From: Candidatus Thalassarchaeum sp.
Lineage (GTDB): Archaea > Thermoplasmatota > Poseidoniia > Poseidoniales > Thalassarchaeaceae
DNA: 64,000 nt
Direction of reading: 5' to 3'
NCBI GenBank assembly: GCA_016777225.1
Contig: JADHRW010000004.1
Coordinates: 1-64,000, forward strand
In this document: positions 19,222-27,959 of the stretch, one piece after another
Layout: each line of letters begins with the position of its first letter
Numbering within the stretch: position 1 is the first letter of the stretch
Notes under the pieces: generated by a model
Seen by the model: only the letters and a program-made list of their open reading frames with translations
Told to the model about the DNA's origin: nothing
Database searches by the model: none
Made by a program: the position numbers and the translations under genes

Positions 19222-22200
19222 TCATACTCTTGAATTTAATTGCTGAGCGTCAGAAACTACTCCAAAGCCATATTTTTCTTGTAAAGCTCTGGACACTAAT
19301 CTGAAATCTGAATCTCTTGTTGCAACAAGAATACTCCCTATCTCTTGTAAAGGCGACAAGGCGAGTAAAGCCGCATCGCACATTATATCCATATCTCCTC
19401 GCTCTGGATATATATCCTTGCCATTTATCTCTGTTCGAGGTGGAATTTCTTCTGATCTCCTACGTTTTTGTTCATCGACTAATTCGAAAATCTTCTCATG
19501 TTTTATCAAGAACGCCTCCAAGTCAATTTTACTTCGTTCTTTGGTATACTTTTCTTGGGGCCAAGTAGAAAATGATTCACATATTTTCGCAACTCTTTCT
19601 TTAAGGAATTTAGATGTAATTTTTTTCTTCCATTCTTTCCTATCAATGTATACATCGTTGAATAAACTCAGAACTATGTCAGGATTCTTGGTGCGATTAG
19701 TAAATTCTCCTAAAGCCGCAGGAGGTATTGAAAGGAAACTTCCTCTTCCACCTTGCCTTCTTAGCATCATATGAAAAGATCTTTCAACCGACCAATCAAA
19801 TGAACCATAGTCATCATTTGAAATCTCTTGCAACAAATCATCTTTTAGAGCATGAATTAGTATATTTGTATCTACTAATATCAATGGTTTTAATCCTAGA
19901 TTCCGCAATGTTCTCCTATCTTTTACAGGAATATTATTACTTTGACTACCGAAAACAGCCCTCTGAGTGTCTCTTAATCGTTCGACTTCTTTATCTTTGA
20001 AGTATCCAGTATCGATTGCTTCTTCGAATCTTCTTATTCCTCTAAGTGGATTCTCATCTGCAATTTGGCCACCTAAAACAGTTAATTCAAATATATCTTT
20101 CATTTTATGTAGTTCTAGTTGGAACCGTCTTTCTAAATCTGATTGTCTCCCATTACCTGACTTTTCGAGAGTCTTAATGGCCGCTTTGACCCTACCCTTG
20201 AAATTCTTATCGGGCAGATTGTGTTCATCTGGATATTTTTGGATTAACTCCAATGCTTCTTTCCTTCTCTTGTTGAAATCAGAGTCATATTCTTCTCCCT
20301 CTTTCTTTTCTTCATCACTTACAAATTGTATGAGTCTCTTTGTTGCAGATACAGTATTACCCACAGTGTTATCTGCACAAGTCCTCAAATATAATTGAAA
20401 TCTTTGTGTCAGTAATGTTTCTAATTCTGGTTTCTCATCTAATAATTCGACAGCCTCTTTCCATTCTCCAGCATGAGCGTATTCGATCATTGCTTTCCTA
20501 AGAATAAGGGACGATTGTTCATAGTCATCCTTTACTTTAAGGGCACCCTCTTTGTATGCTCGAGCAGCATTTAATCGATTCCCTTTGCCTTTTTCTAGAG
20601 CCGCTCTAATGATTTGGTACTCCGCAGATTCTTTGTCATGAACTCTATACCACTTTTCTAATGACTCGATTCCTACACTATGTTCTTTAACTAAATTTGT
20701 AATTTCTCGAATAGTACGAATAGTATTATCTCCTCTCGCAGCTAATCTTTCAAGTGTTAATAATGCAGATTCATATTTTTCATCATTACCTGATTGTAAC
20801 TGCATTGCTGCAGAATTTAGATATAATGAATTGATTAATGATGCAAATAATCTTTTATCTAAAGCAGCCATATCTGTATTAATTACTGAATCATTTAACG
20901 ATTCAATTAACGAACTTTTTACGACACCATCTCCATCGGAAGACAAGGCTCTTCTTACTTCATTGAGTTTTACAATTGATTTAGAATCTAATAATTCATG
21001 TATCGATTCCATATCTGAAGAGACTCCTCCAAGTAAAGAAATCAATGCTATAGAAACATCTGAAAGAACATCATCTTTTTCCGAATCTTCTAGAGCAACT
21101 AATGCCCTTTTCCTAAGATCGAACATTTGCTCCAGCCTATCTATGCCATTTTCTGCAGGCATTAAATGCCAAATCATCAATGCCCTGAAAGGATATGCTA
21201 AGGCAAGAGAATCATCTGCTGCCATATTCTCTGCTAATCCTTTTACATCAGCAGTACGTGTAAGTACAGATAATATTTCATCAGTATATCTAATAGAATC
21301 TAATTGAGAAAGTATCTTGGATGATTCCAATTGAATGGATATAGGCGCTTTCTCGCACCTCATTGCAAACACAACAGTTTCTTCATCTGAACTTTTAATA
21401 GCCTGAATAATAGCATTCTCTAACTTCTTAGAATATACATTAGATATCAACTCAATAGCAAAAATAACCTCATCTGATTTATTTAAGGGCAAGTCTTCTA
21501 TTATTAAGATCGATTCTGAATAGTTTTTTTCTTCAAACAATGCTCTACTAATTTTCCAAAGTAATGACGGGGGGACTCTCTCATTATTTTGCTCTAACAG
21601 TTTCTTGCCCTCTTTCAATAATTGTAAGCTTAATTTTTGTTCTATTCCATCAATTCGCTTCCAACCTTCAATTTTAATGGTTAACGATAGAGCATCATCG
21701 CCTTTGTGTGACAAAGAATCAAGCAAAACACTTTTTTTATCTTTTCTAAGCATATCAAGTAGTCTTTGTTTCATGACTACTTCCGTCATTAACTCATTAT
21801 TTTCAATACTCTTTAAAGCCTGTTCAGCATCACTAGATTTTGCACTTAGTAACAATATCGCTTCCAATAGTGCACCTTCATTTTCAAGCCCTCTAAGTTT
21901 ACCTTTCATAATTTGAGGCCAAGATGCAGGTCTTGGCTTTCCTGCTAAATCTTTACGAATTTTTTCTAGAGAAAGTGCTTGAGAAGAGGTTAGCCGGAAA
22001 GGCAAATCCATTTCTAACCATTTTTGAATACTATTATTATTTCTTGGATCAAGATTAGATGCTTTAATCCATTCACCAGAGTCTTCTGAAAAGTCTTCAT
22101 CTTCATTGATATTGAATCTTTCTAACTCTGCAAATATAGGGGCTTCTCTAGCCAATCTACTCCATACGGGATGAATACCCAGATTACACTCAATTCTTAA

Positions 22201-22629
22201 TACATTCATTTCATCTTCAAAAGAAGCCTCCCAAGAATTCATTTTATGTTTTTGAGCAATTAGTACAGCCAGTTTAAATGCAGCAGAATTTTTAGATTCA
22301 AGCACTTCTTTAGGCGATAATAAATAATCTTCGAAACTCCTCTTTATTTGTCTGCCGCCTCTTCTTCCAATTCTATTTCTTCTATTCCGATTTCCACTAT
22401 TAGAATTTTCTAAATCATCTTTATCAATTGCTTTAGGTGCAGTTTTTTCAGCCGCCAATAATGCTAGAGCTTTCCAGTTTTTATTTAGCAATTCCCAAGA
22501 ACTACTAGATTTTTGCATAGCGCGTTTCCTTCGACCTTCGTCATCACCTGCAGGTTGCAGGGATTCAATACAATCTAGAAGATACTGCTCCAAATGAAGA
22601 CACTCCGATAAATCGCCCCAATGTCCCAC
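19222..22629 (-). CDS. Large helical-repeat protein with C-terminal PIN nuclease domain
   Basis: A 1135-residue protein. Residues 1-900 are almost entirely helical, charged and repetitive in style (TPR/HEAT-like hairpins such as EYQIIRAALEKGKGNRLNAA), with a basic patch near residues 77-95 (NRNRRNRIGRRGGRQIKRS). Residues 914-1135 form a PIN domain: ILVDTNILIHAL (D920), GEF (E975), GDMDIMCDAALLAL (D1079-D1085) and VATRDSDFRLVS (D1106/D1108). These are the expected acidic metal ligands, so it is probably an active endoribonuclease. The start is a GTG at 22629. It lies 76 bp from a divergent membrane-protein gene, and no antitoxin is next to it. Confidence 0.75.
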   Translation of the reverse strand: MGHWGDLSECLHLEQYLLDCIESLQPAGDDEGRRKRAMQKSSSSWELLNKNWKALALLAAEKTAPKAIDKDDLENSNSGNRNRRNRIGRRGGRQIKRSFEDYLLSPKEVLESKNSAAFKLAVLIAQKHKMNSWEASFEDEMNVLRIECNLGIHPVWSRLAREAPIFAELERFNINEDEDFSEDSGEWIKASNLDPRNNNSIQKWLEMDLPFRLTSSQALSLEKIRKDLAGKPRPASWPQIMKGKLRGLENEGALLEAILLLSAKSSDAEQALKSIENNELMTEVVMKQRLLDMLRKDKKSVLLDSLSHKGDDALSLTIKIEGWKRIDGIEQKLSLQLLKEGKKLLEQNNERVPPSLLWKISRALFEEKNYSESILIIEDLPLNKSDEVIFAIELISNVYSKKLENAIIQAIKSSDEETVVFAMRCEKAPISIQLESSKILSQLDSIRYTDEILSVLTRTADVKGLAENMAADDSLALAYPFRALMIWHLMPAENGIDRLEQMFDLRKRALVALEDSEKDDVLSDVSIALISLLGGVSSDMESIHELLDSKSIVKLNEVRRALSSDGDGVVKSSLIESLNDSVINTDMAALDKRLFASLINSLYLNSAAMQLQSGNDEKYESALLTLERLAARGDNTIRTIREITNLVKEHSVGIESLEKWYRVHDKESAEYQIIRAALEKGKGNRLNAARAYKEGALKVKDDYEQSSLILRKAMIEYAHAGEWKEAVELLDEKPELETLLTQRFQLYLRTCADNTVGNTVSATKRLIQFVSDEEKKEGEEYDSDFNKRRKEALELIQKYPDEHNLPDKNFKGRVKAAIKTLEKSGNGRQSDLERRFQLELHKMKDIFELTVLGGQIADENPLRGIRRFEEAIDTGYFKDKEVERLRDTQRAVFGSQSNNIPVKDRRTLRNLGLKPLILVDTNILIHALKDDLLQEISNDDYGSFDWSVERSFHMMLRRQGGRGSFLSIPPAALGEFTNRTKNPDIVLSLFNDVYIDRKEWKKKITSKFLKERVAKICESFSTWPQEKYTKERSKIDLEAFLIKHEKIFELVDEQKRRRSEEIPPRTEINGKDIYPERGDMDIMCDAALLALSPLQEIGSILVATRDSDFRLVSRALQEKYGFGVVSDAQQLNSRV

Positions 22630-22705
22630 CTACATGAACGCACCGCTTTGCTATGCAAGGCTGGAAAAGGGAGAACTCAAGATATGGCACTAATCAGCAG
22701 TCCTC

Positions 22706-23176
22706 ATGGAGGTAGCGGCTACGGTAATCATCCTCCTCCATCCATTATCTGCTTTAACAGTAATTTGGCTATTTGTAAATCAGCGAAAATGGCGTCAAAC
22801 AAGTTTAAAAATTAAAGGCGTGGAACGGAAAAAAGCGGTTGAAAATCATGAAAAAAACGGAAATAAATTATTTTTTTATGTAATAGGAGTTATTTTATTG
22901 GCATTTATTTCAAAAATATTTTATTTTCAGATAATTAATGGCCAGGTGCATTTTTCTGATTTAATCCCCAATCATTTTCATGGTTGGGCGGGATTATTAG
23001 GCCTAGGTTTAATGATATATCTTAGAAGATTGGGAATTAAAGCCAGTAAAAATCGCGAGGCCGAAAAATCTTTTTCTAAAATTAGTAAGTTTCACGGAAG
23101 AGTTAGCGATATAATGATTTATTTAATTATGATACATGCTTTTCTTGGATTTCTCTACCTCTTTACTTATCTTTGA
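22706..23176 (+). CDS. Four-helix membrane protein resembling DUF4079/cytochrome b561-like proteins
   Basis: A 156-residue protein with four predicted helices. Histidines sit where heme ligands lie in b561-like or DUF4079 proteins: LLHPLSAL in helix 1, HFHGWAGLLGLGLMIYLRR in helix 3 and FHGRVSDIMIY with MIHAFLGFLYL at helix 4. The pattern suggests, but does not prove, heme b binding and an electron-transfer role. A charged loop rich in Lys separates helices 1 and 2. Its end overlaps the convergent DHH phosphoesterase by 10 nt. Confidence 0.6.
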   Translation: MEVAATVIILLHPLSALTVIWLFVNQRKWRQTSLKIKGVERKKAVENHEKNGNKLFFYVIGVILLAFISKIFYFQIINGQVHFSDLIPNHFHGWAGLLGLGLMIYLRRLGIKASKNREAEKSFSKISKFHGRVSDIMIYLIMIHAFLGFLYLFTYL

Positions 23177-24147
23177 GACCACATTTCTAACCATTGATTT
23201 ATATTTTCTTGAATATCGCCTCTAGTCACTTCTCGATTGACTACACTTCCATTGATTATTGGCTTAATCCGACAACCACAAGCATTGGCATGTCCACCGC
23301 CGTCATTATCAAATTTAGTTGCTAATTTAGTCAAGTCAAATATGCCTCCTAATCTATGAATAAATGAATTTGTATAAAATGATGCAGAAACAGGATAACT
23401 TCCTTCTTCATTAAATCCGGCTCCTATATCTCCATGAATAACTAAACAGGCATCGCAGTCTTTTCCTGCAATTGCAGTAACATGATATCCATTTGATCTC
23501 AGTTTTAGGTTTTCTAATCTGGCTATTGCCAATCTATCAATAATTTGAATATTTTCAGAAATAACTTTAGTAAGAATATCTTGTTTTCTCCTTCTTTCGT
23601 TAATTTTTTCACTAATCTCTGGGATCAATAGAATCTCCTCAACAGAAATTCTCTGTTGTATTTTTTCTAGAATTTTGAGGGTGATGTCCTTATCATCTCC
23701 AATAATTCTACCCAGCCACATCACTGAATTATTCCCCATAAAATCTTCAATTGTAATAGCCCCTCCATCTAATTTATCTACCCATATCATCATTTCTGTT
23801 AAATCACTTAAATCGATTTTATCTTTTAGCATATTATATGCAATTCTCGCAGCACTAGGGGTCTGTTGCCACAATACTACGGTATCAGAGATTATTCCTT
23901 CTTTAGGCTCATTAGATTGATGATGGTCAATACTTAAGCCACAATTGGGGTGTCTAGGCAAGTCACAAATAGCAGTATTTCTATTAATCAGATGATCCAT
24001 CATACCTGCACGCAAATTTCCTGGGTGTCCAAATATAATTTCTGAATTAGGCCACCATCTTCTCAATATTGCACCCGTTACAACACCATCAAGATCACTA
24101 TCGGTGATGATGTTTTCAATATTTAGGGCCAACGCTTCGTCGGACAT
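23167..24147 (-). CDS. DHH/DHHA1-family phosphoesterase
   Basis: A 326-residue predicted phosphoesterase or exonuclease of the RecJ/NrnA superfamily. Motif I is ITDSDLDGVVTG (residues 15-25), motif III the signature DHH at 74-76 (LSIDHHQSNE), and the C-terminal DHHA1 domain carries NDGGGHANACGCRI (GGGHA at 283-287). Residues for two Mn2+ ions are therefore present. The length fits nanoRNase/pAp-phosphatase type proteins better than full RecJ; the substrate may be short oligonucleotides or a cyclic dinucleotide-derived product. A divergent Nudix gene starts 87 bp away. Confidence 0.88.
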   Translation of the reverse strand: MSDEALALNIENIITDSDLDGVVTGAILRRWWPNSEIIFGHPGNLRAGMMDHLINRNTAICDLPRHPNCGLSIDHHQSNEPKEGIISDTVVLWQQTPSAARIAYNMLKDKIDLSDLTEMMIWVDKLDGGAITIEDFMGNNSVMWLGRIIGDDKDITLKILEKIQQRISVEEILLIPEISEKINERRRKQDILTKVISENIQIIDRLAIARLENLKLRSNGYHVTAIAGKDCDACLVIHGDIGAGFNEEGSYPVSASFYTNSFIHRLGGIFDLTKLATKFDNDGGGHANACGCRIKPIINGSVVNREVTRGDIQENINQWLEMWSQR

Positions 24148-24234
24148 ACCAACAACTCAACACACCTATTCAATTGTGTTTACGCATATCCTTCCTCTCA
24201 TATATTTGAATATCGAACACCTCTCCGGTTAACC

Positions 24235-24645
24235 ATGGAAACATCATGCGGCTTCATTTTAATTAATTATGACAGCGTTCTTTTATTGCAATATCCTCAA
24301 GGGCATTGGAGTTTTCCTAAAGGACATGTTGAAGAGTCAGACTCAGATCATTTTTCTACTGCTCAGAGAGAATTATTAGAAGAAACAGGAATTTCAAAAG
24401 TTTCTTTGATAGAAGGTTGGAGTTCAAGAACAGAATATACTTTTTCCTTAAAAGGAGTGCCAACTTCTAAACAGGTATTTTGGTATCTAGCAACAACAGA
24501 TCAACTACATGTCAAACTATCACATGAACATACTAACTATATGTGGCTAAATTTTGATGAAGCGATTGAACAAGTAACTTTTGACCAAGAAATTGAATTA
24601 TTAAATTCGGCTAAAGAATATCTTAAATCAAAACAATATATTTAA
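24235..24645 (+). CDS. Nudix hydrolase (Ap4A hydrolase-like)
   Basis: A 136-residue Nudix enzyme. The sequence YPQGHWSFPKGHVEES resembles diadenosine tetraphosphate hydrolases, which use a WxFPKGHVE-type opening. The Nudix box runs from GHVEES to QRELLEETGI; the REXXEE core is intact, but the loop before it is one residue longer than the consensus. Likely substrates are dinucleoside polyphosphates or other nucleotide derivatives. ATG 24235 is close to a TATA-like CATATATTTGAAT about 30 nt upstream. Confidence 0.88.
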   Translation: METSCGFILINYDSVLLLQYPQGHWSFPKGHVEESDSDHFSTAQRELLEETGISKVSLIEGWSSRTEYTFSLKGVPTSKQVFWYLATTDQLHVKLSHEHTNYMWLNFDEAIEQVTFDQEIELLNSAKEYLKSKQYI

Positions 24646-24660
24646 TTAATATATTTTTAA

Positions 24661-25272
24661 TCAACTTCCATATATCCCTAATGCCACCCATATCATAATT
24701 ATTCCTATTGAAATGTCAATAATTCTCCAAGCTTCTTTTGTCTTTAAAAGTGGGGCGAGTCGTCGGGCGCCAAATCCTAGACTATAAAAAAATAAGAAAG
24801 AAGAAGACATAGCCCCTATGGCAAAAGCAATTTTTTCATCACCTTGAAATTGTAGAGAAGCAGTTCCCAGAAGTACGGTAGTGTCTAAATATACATGTGG
24901 GTTTAGCCATGTAAAACCCATTGTTATTATAGCAGTTTTTTTTGCACTAAACTGATCTTCTTCCTCAGAAATTTCTAATGTATTACCATCCCAAGCCGCC
25001 TTGAATCTAATCATTGAGTATGTAAGCAAGAAACAAATAGCCACCCATTCGATTATTTCTGTAATTTCAGCCGAATTAGAAAGAAATTCACCTAATCCAA
25101 AAATGCCTAAACTAATCAATGCAGCATCAGAAAATGCACATATTGTGCATACAAGAAAAACATGATGATTAGATAGTCCCTGTCTTATTACAAATGCATT
25201 TTGAGCACCAATTGCAACTATCAAAGATAGGCTAATCAAAGCTCCCTCGAATCCTACTGATTCGATACTCAA
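24661..25272 (-). CDS. LysE/ArgO-family amino acid exporter
   Basis: A 203-residue, six-helix membrane protein of the LysE superfamily. The opening LSLIVAIGAQNAFVIRQGL is the family signature, and GFTWLNPHVYLDTTVLLG is the second conserved region. ArgO and LysE export Arg or Lys; substrate here is not resolved. It begins 10 nt downstream of the adenosyltransferase stop on the same strand and may share its transcript. Confidence 0.9.
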   Translation of the reverse strand: MSIESVGFEGALISLSLIVAIGAQNAFVIRQGLSNHHVFLVCTICAFSDAALISLGIFGLGEFLSNSAEITEIIEWVAICFLLTYSMIRFKAAWDGNTLEISEEEDQFSAKKTAIITMGFTWLNPHVYLDTTVLLGTASLQFQGDEKIAFAIGAMSSSFLFFYSLGFGARRLAPLLKTKEAWRIIDISIGIIMIWVALGIYGS

Positions 25273-25281
25273 TTTTTCACC

Positions 25282-25869
25282 CTATCTTTTACCTAGAGGG
25301 GTCCAAAGAGTTTCTCCCTCTTCTCCAGTAAGCCAACGAGATAGTACGAAACAATGGTCTGAGAGCCTATTTAGGTAGCTAACAACCTCGTCTCGAACCT
25401 CGTCACGAAGAGTGCAAGTTTCCCTCTCAGCCCTTCGAACGATAGTTCGAGCCATATGTAAATGTGCAACCATCAGATTTCCTGTTGGAAGTATGAACGA
25501 CGATAGAGGCTGTAAATCCTTTAACATATAATCCATCTCCTCAACTAATCGTTCGCCCGCCTCCACTCCGATTATCGACATCTGCTCAGGAACGCCTCCT
25601 GGTGGACAGGCACACTCTGCACCGACATCGAATAACTCTTGTTGGATTATCCCAAGCATTCGATCAGCCTCAACAATACGTGTATCGGGAACACTAAATT
25701 TCAAATTTCCATTAATAATTGCACGAACAATACCAATTGATGAATTAGCCTCATCAATTGTACCATAAATCGACACTCTAGGATGTTCCTTTCCTACGCG
25801 AGTGCCATCTACAAGAGAAGTTTCTCCGCCGTCTCCGCCACCTGTGTGTACCTTAGTAATTCGAACCAT
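25282..25869 (-). CDS. Cob(I)alamin adenosyltransferase, PduO type
   Basis: Transfers adenosyl from ATP to reduced corrinoid to make adenosylcobalamin. The 195 residues include the P-loop-like TGGGDGGETSLVDGTRV, the GTIDEANSSIGI segment, PTGNLMVAHLHMARTIVRRAER, and YLNRLSDHCFVLSRWL, all typical PduO landmarks. ATG 25869 is preferred because GAGGACATAGT precedes it; the open frame extends 9 codons further. The product is the cofactor of the class II reductase encoded at 13.7-17.3 kb. Confidence 0.95.
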   Translation of the reverse strand: MVRITKVHTGGGDGGETSLVDGTRVGKEHPRVSIYGTIDEANSSIGIVRAIINGNLKFSVPDTRIVEADRMLGIIQQELFDVGAECACPPGGVPEQMSIIGVEAGERLVEEMDYMLKDLQPLSSFILPTGNLMVAHLHMARTIVRRAERETCTLRDEVRDEVVSYLNRLSDHCFVLSRWLTGEEGETLWTPLGKR

Positions 25870-25917
25870 ACTATGTCCTCGGATAGGGTTACACAATATG
25901 AATAATCGTCTGTTGCA

Positions 25918-26622
25918 TTAATTCAAATCTAAGTGCTCTCTTATGGTTTCAGTCCAAGCTTCATCTACTGCCCCCCATCCTCCAATTTTCTCTAGTTGTA
26001 CAATATGTTCCATTCTCAATTTTTCATTATTTTCTTTCTCATAAATTAGTGCTAATGCAGCATGGCTCATAGCATTAATCCATTGTTCTTCCATATCCCA
26101 AGATTTTTCAAAATGCGAGATAGCACCATTATTGCCATGAATCAACCCTCTACTAATTTGTCTGAGGCCAGATTTTGACCATGAAATTCCTTGAACTCCA
26201 ATAATCAATCCTCGGAAAATTAAATATATTTCAAGAATAACCAATGTAGATGCTAATACGAATGAACCAATCTGCTCAATTTGTTCTGCCTCATTCCATC
26301 TTTCAGATAGCAGAGTTATTGAACCGATACAAAATAAAACTCCTCCAAATGGTGCCACAACAACATCGTCATTAGTTACGGACATTTTTATGACTCCATA
26401 AATTACCGCGCTTCCTCCTACGATTGATGAGAGATAAGCAGGAAACAGATCATTCCCGCCACCTCTTGGAGCATTCGTCGCCAGCCATAAAATAATGGAA
26501 ATAAATAGTAAAATTAGAGCAAACCTCGCACTTATCTCGGGAAAAGGCTGTTTTCTACTATACCAAAAAATAGTCATCCCCATAGCTGCAAATAAAAGAA
26601 TCCAATGCCACATCGTAATCAC
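25918..26622 (-). CDS. Multi-helix membrane protein of unknown function
   Basis: A 234-residue protein with about four membrane helices in its first 150 residues (WHWILLFAAMGMTIFWYS is the first). A soluble C-terminal part of about 85 residues has TPR-like helices (ALALIYEKENNEKLRMEHIV). It overlaps the end of the preceding small gene by 4 nt, suggesting translational coupling. No family recognised. Confidence 0.7.
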   Translation of the reverse strand: MITMWHWILLFAAMGMTIFWYSRKQPFPEISARFALILLFISIILWLATNAPRGGGNDLFPAYLSSIVGGSAVIYGVIKMSVTNDDVVVAPFGGVLFCIGSITLLSERWNEAEQIEQIGSFVLASTLVILEIYLIFRGLIIGVQGISWSKSGLRQISRGLIHGNNGAISHFEKSWDMEEQWINAMSHAALALIYEKENNEKLRMEHIVQLEKIGGWGAVDEAWTETIREHLDLN

Positions 26623-26939
26623 TCTATTGATTCAACGCCCCAGCCGGGCATCCAAAAATCTTCGTCATCCAACCATTTTAACCATTCATCAGCATCTGCT
26701 CTCAGAAGTCTAAATGCTCTCCTATCTAACCCAGATAAAAGCTCTTTAGTGACTTCTCCATTTTTATGATCGTCAGTCCATTCTACTTGCATTTGACGTA
26801 TTAACCTCTGACCTTCAGCAGGGTTGTCAAAATTCTTTTCAGATAATTCTCTTAAGTCTTGTAACCATAGCCTAGTTCCTTTGATATGTGGCTGTTCATG
26901 AATGACTTTTTCTTTTCTTTTGAACGGCCACCAGCTCAT
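26619..26939 (-). CDS. Small Trp-rich conserved-type hypothetical protein
   Basis: A 106-residue soluble protein with many Trp (MSWWPFKRKEK at the start, DEWLKWLDDEDFW and MPGWG near the end). ATG 26939 is chosen because the longer frame to 27038 would overlap the divergent rlmH coding region. Its stop overlaps the start of the membrane-protein gene by 4 nt, so they form an operon. No family recognised. Confidence 0.6.
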   Translation of the reverse strand: MSWWPFKRKEKVIHEQPHIKGTRLWLQDLRELSEKNFDNPAEGQRLIRQMQVEWTDDHKNGEVTKELLSGLDRRAFRLLRADADEWLKWLDDEDFWMPGWGVESIE

Positions 26940-27017
26940 CTGAATCGAACTTGCGTCGAGGTCTTCTTTCTTGATGCTTTGCGAATCAATGAAAGAGCGC
27001 CTATCTCTCGGGTGACT

Positions 27018-27452
27018 ATGGGCCGGGTCTTCGTGCATTTACATGGTAAAGCAAAAGATTCCGCCTTTCGAACAGCAATATCTGATTATGCTAATAGATT
27101 AACTTCAGATGGAGTACAGATAATTGAACATAGAAATCAAACTGATCCAGGACCATATCTGGATGACATAATCAAAAAAGCAGGAAAAGATTCGATAATT
27201 CTTTTACAAGAAAAAGGAGAAAATCTTGATAGTATTGGATACTCAGAAAAGATGAAAAAATGGCGTATTTCGTCGAATTCAGTACATTTAGTAGTAGGTC
27301 CACCCGAAGGTTTTGGGATTTACGGTGGCGAACTTAAATCACTTTCTTTAGGGAAAATAACTCTTCCTCATGAACTAGCGGCAGTCGTTTTGTTGGAACA
27401 ATTATATCGGGCTTGCACTATAATCAAAGGCCTTCCTTATCATCGCGCTTAA
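27018..27452 (+). CDS. rlmH: RlmH-like SPOUT methyltransferase
   Basis: A 144-residue protein of the RlmH family (COG1576), which in bacteria methylates N3 of pseudouridine 1915 in helix 69 of 23S rRNA. Landmarks are LLQEKGENLDSIGYSEKM, the SAM-binding knot VVGPPEGFG, and the C-terminal LPHELAAVVLLEQLYRA with KGLPYHRA. ATG 27018 has GGTGACT just before it. The family is universal-like in bacteria and patchy in archaea. It is divergent from the Trp-rich gene and overlaps the panD end by 4 nt. Confidence 0.9.
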   Translation: MGRVFVHLHGKAKDSAFRTAISDYANRLTSDGVQIIEHRNQTDPGPYLDDIIKKAGKDSIILLQEKGENLDSIGYSEKMKKWRISSNSVHLVVGPPEGFGIYGGELKSLSLGKITLPHELAAVVLLEQLYRACTIIKGLPYHRA

Positions 27453-27814
27453 TTACTATTTTTAATAATCTCGTTATCATTATTGACATGTATTATTGTT
27501 GGGCGATGATTTTTTATTTCACACTCGTCTATTGTTTTGTAGGTAACTAAAATCACTAAATCTCCAGGGTGAGTTAAATGGGCAGCTGCACCATTTATGC
27601 AAATTTTCTTAGAACCTCGTTCTGCAGGGATTACATAGGTCTGAAGGCGCGAGCCATTAGTAATGTTTAGGACATCAATTTTTTCCCATTCCGCAATATT
27701 TGCTGCATCAATCAAGTCCAAATCTATAGTTATTGAACCTATATAATTTATATCTGCTTCAGTGACGGTTGCTCGGTGAATTTTTGAATTCATAACTGTC
27801 CTTGAGGATGTCAT
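27449..27814 (-). CDS. panD: Aspartate 1-decarboxylase (pyruvoyl PanD)
   Basis: Makes beta-alanine for pantothenate and CoA. The 121-residue proenzyme has the self-cleavage site in EADINYIGSITIDLDLID: Gly-Ser at residues 26-27, with the Ser becoming the pyruvoyl group. The active-site Lys in MNSKIHRATV, and Arg and Tyr in NGSRLQTYVIPA are present, as is NGAAAHLTHPGD. ATG 27814 is kept because RTVMNSKIHR aligns with the N-terminus of bacterial PanD. Most archaea use a different, PLP-dependent decarboxylase, so this looks like a transferred gene. Confidence 0.93.
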   Translation of the reverse strand: MTSSRTVMNSKIHRATVTEADINYIGSITIDLDLIDAANIAEWEKIDVLNITNGSRLQTYVIPAERGSKKICINGAAAHLTHPGDLVILVTYKTIDECEIKNHRPTIIHVNNDNEIIKNSN

Positions 27815-27959
27815 TAAACGGGCGGAAGAATGTTCTACATTTTAATGCAAGGTCTAGTTGAACTATGATACTAAAACACCTGCTTGATACATTCGTTAGT
27901 ATATTGGGGTGTGCGTTGATAAGTGATTCAGATTTAGCAAACATACTTCAGTGGTCGCG

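Noticed and set aside
19222-22629. Toxin-antitoxin system at the PIN gene
   Set aside because: No small antitoxin gene is adjacent and the protein is far larger than VapC toxins.
22621-22815. Small plus-strand frame between the PIN protein and the four-helix protein
   Set aside because: It overlaps both neighbours, has no hydrophobic or family features, and the four-helix frame is better supported.
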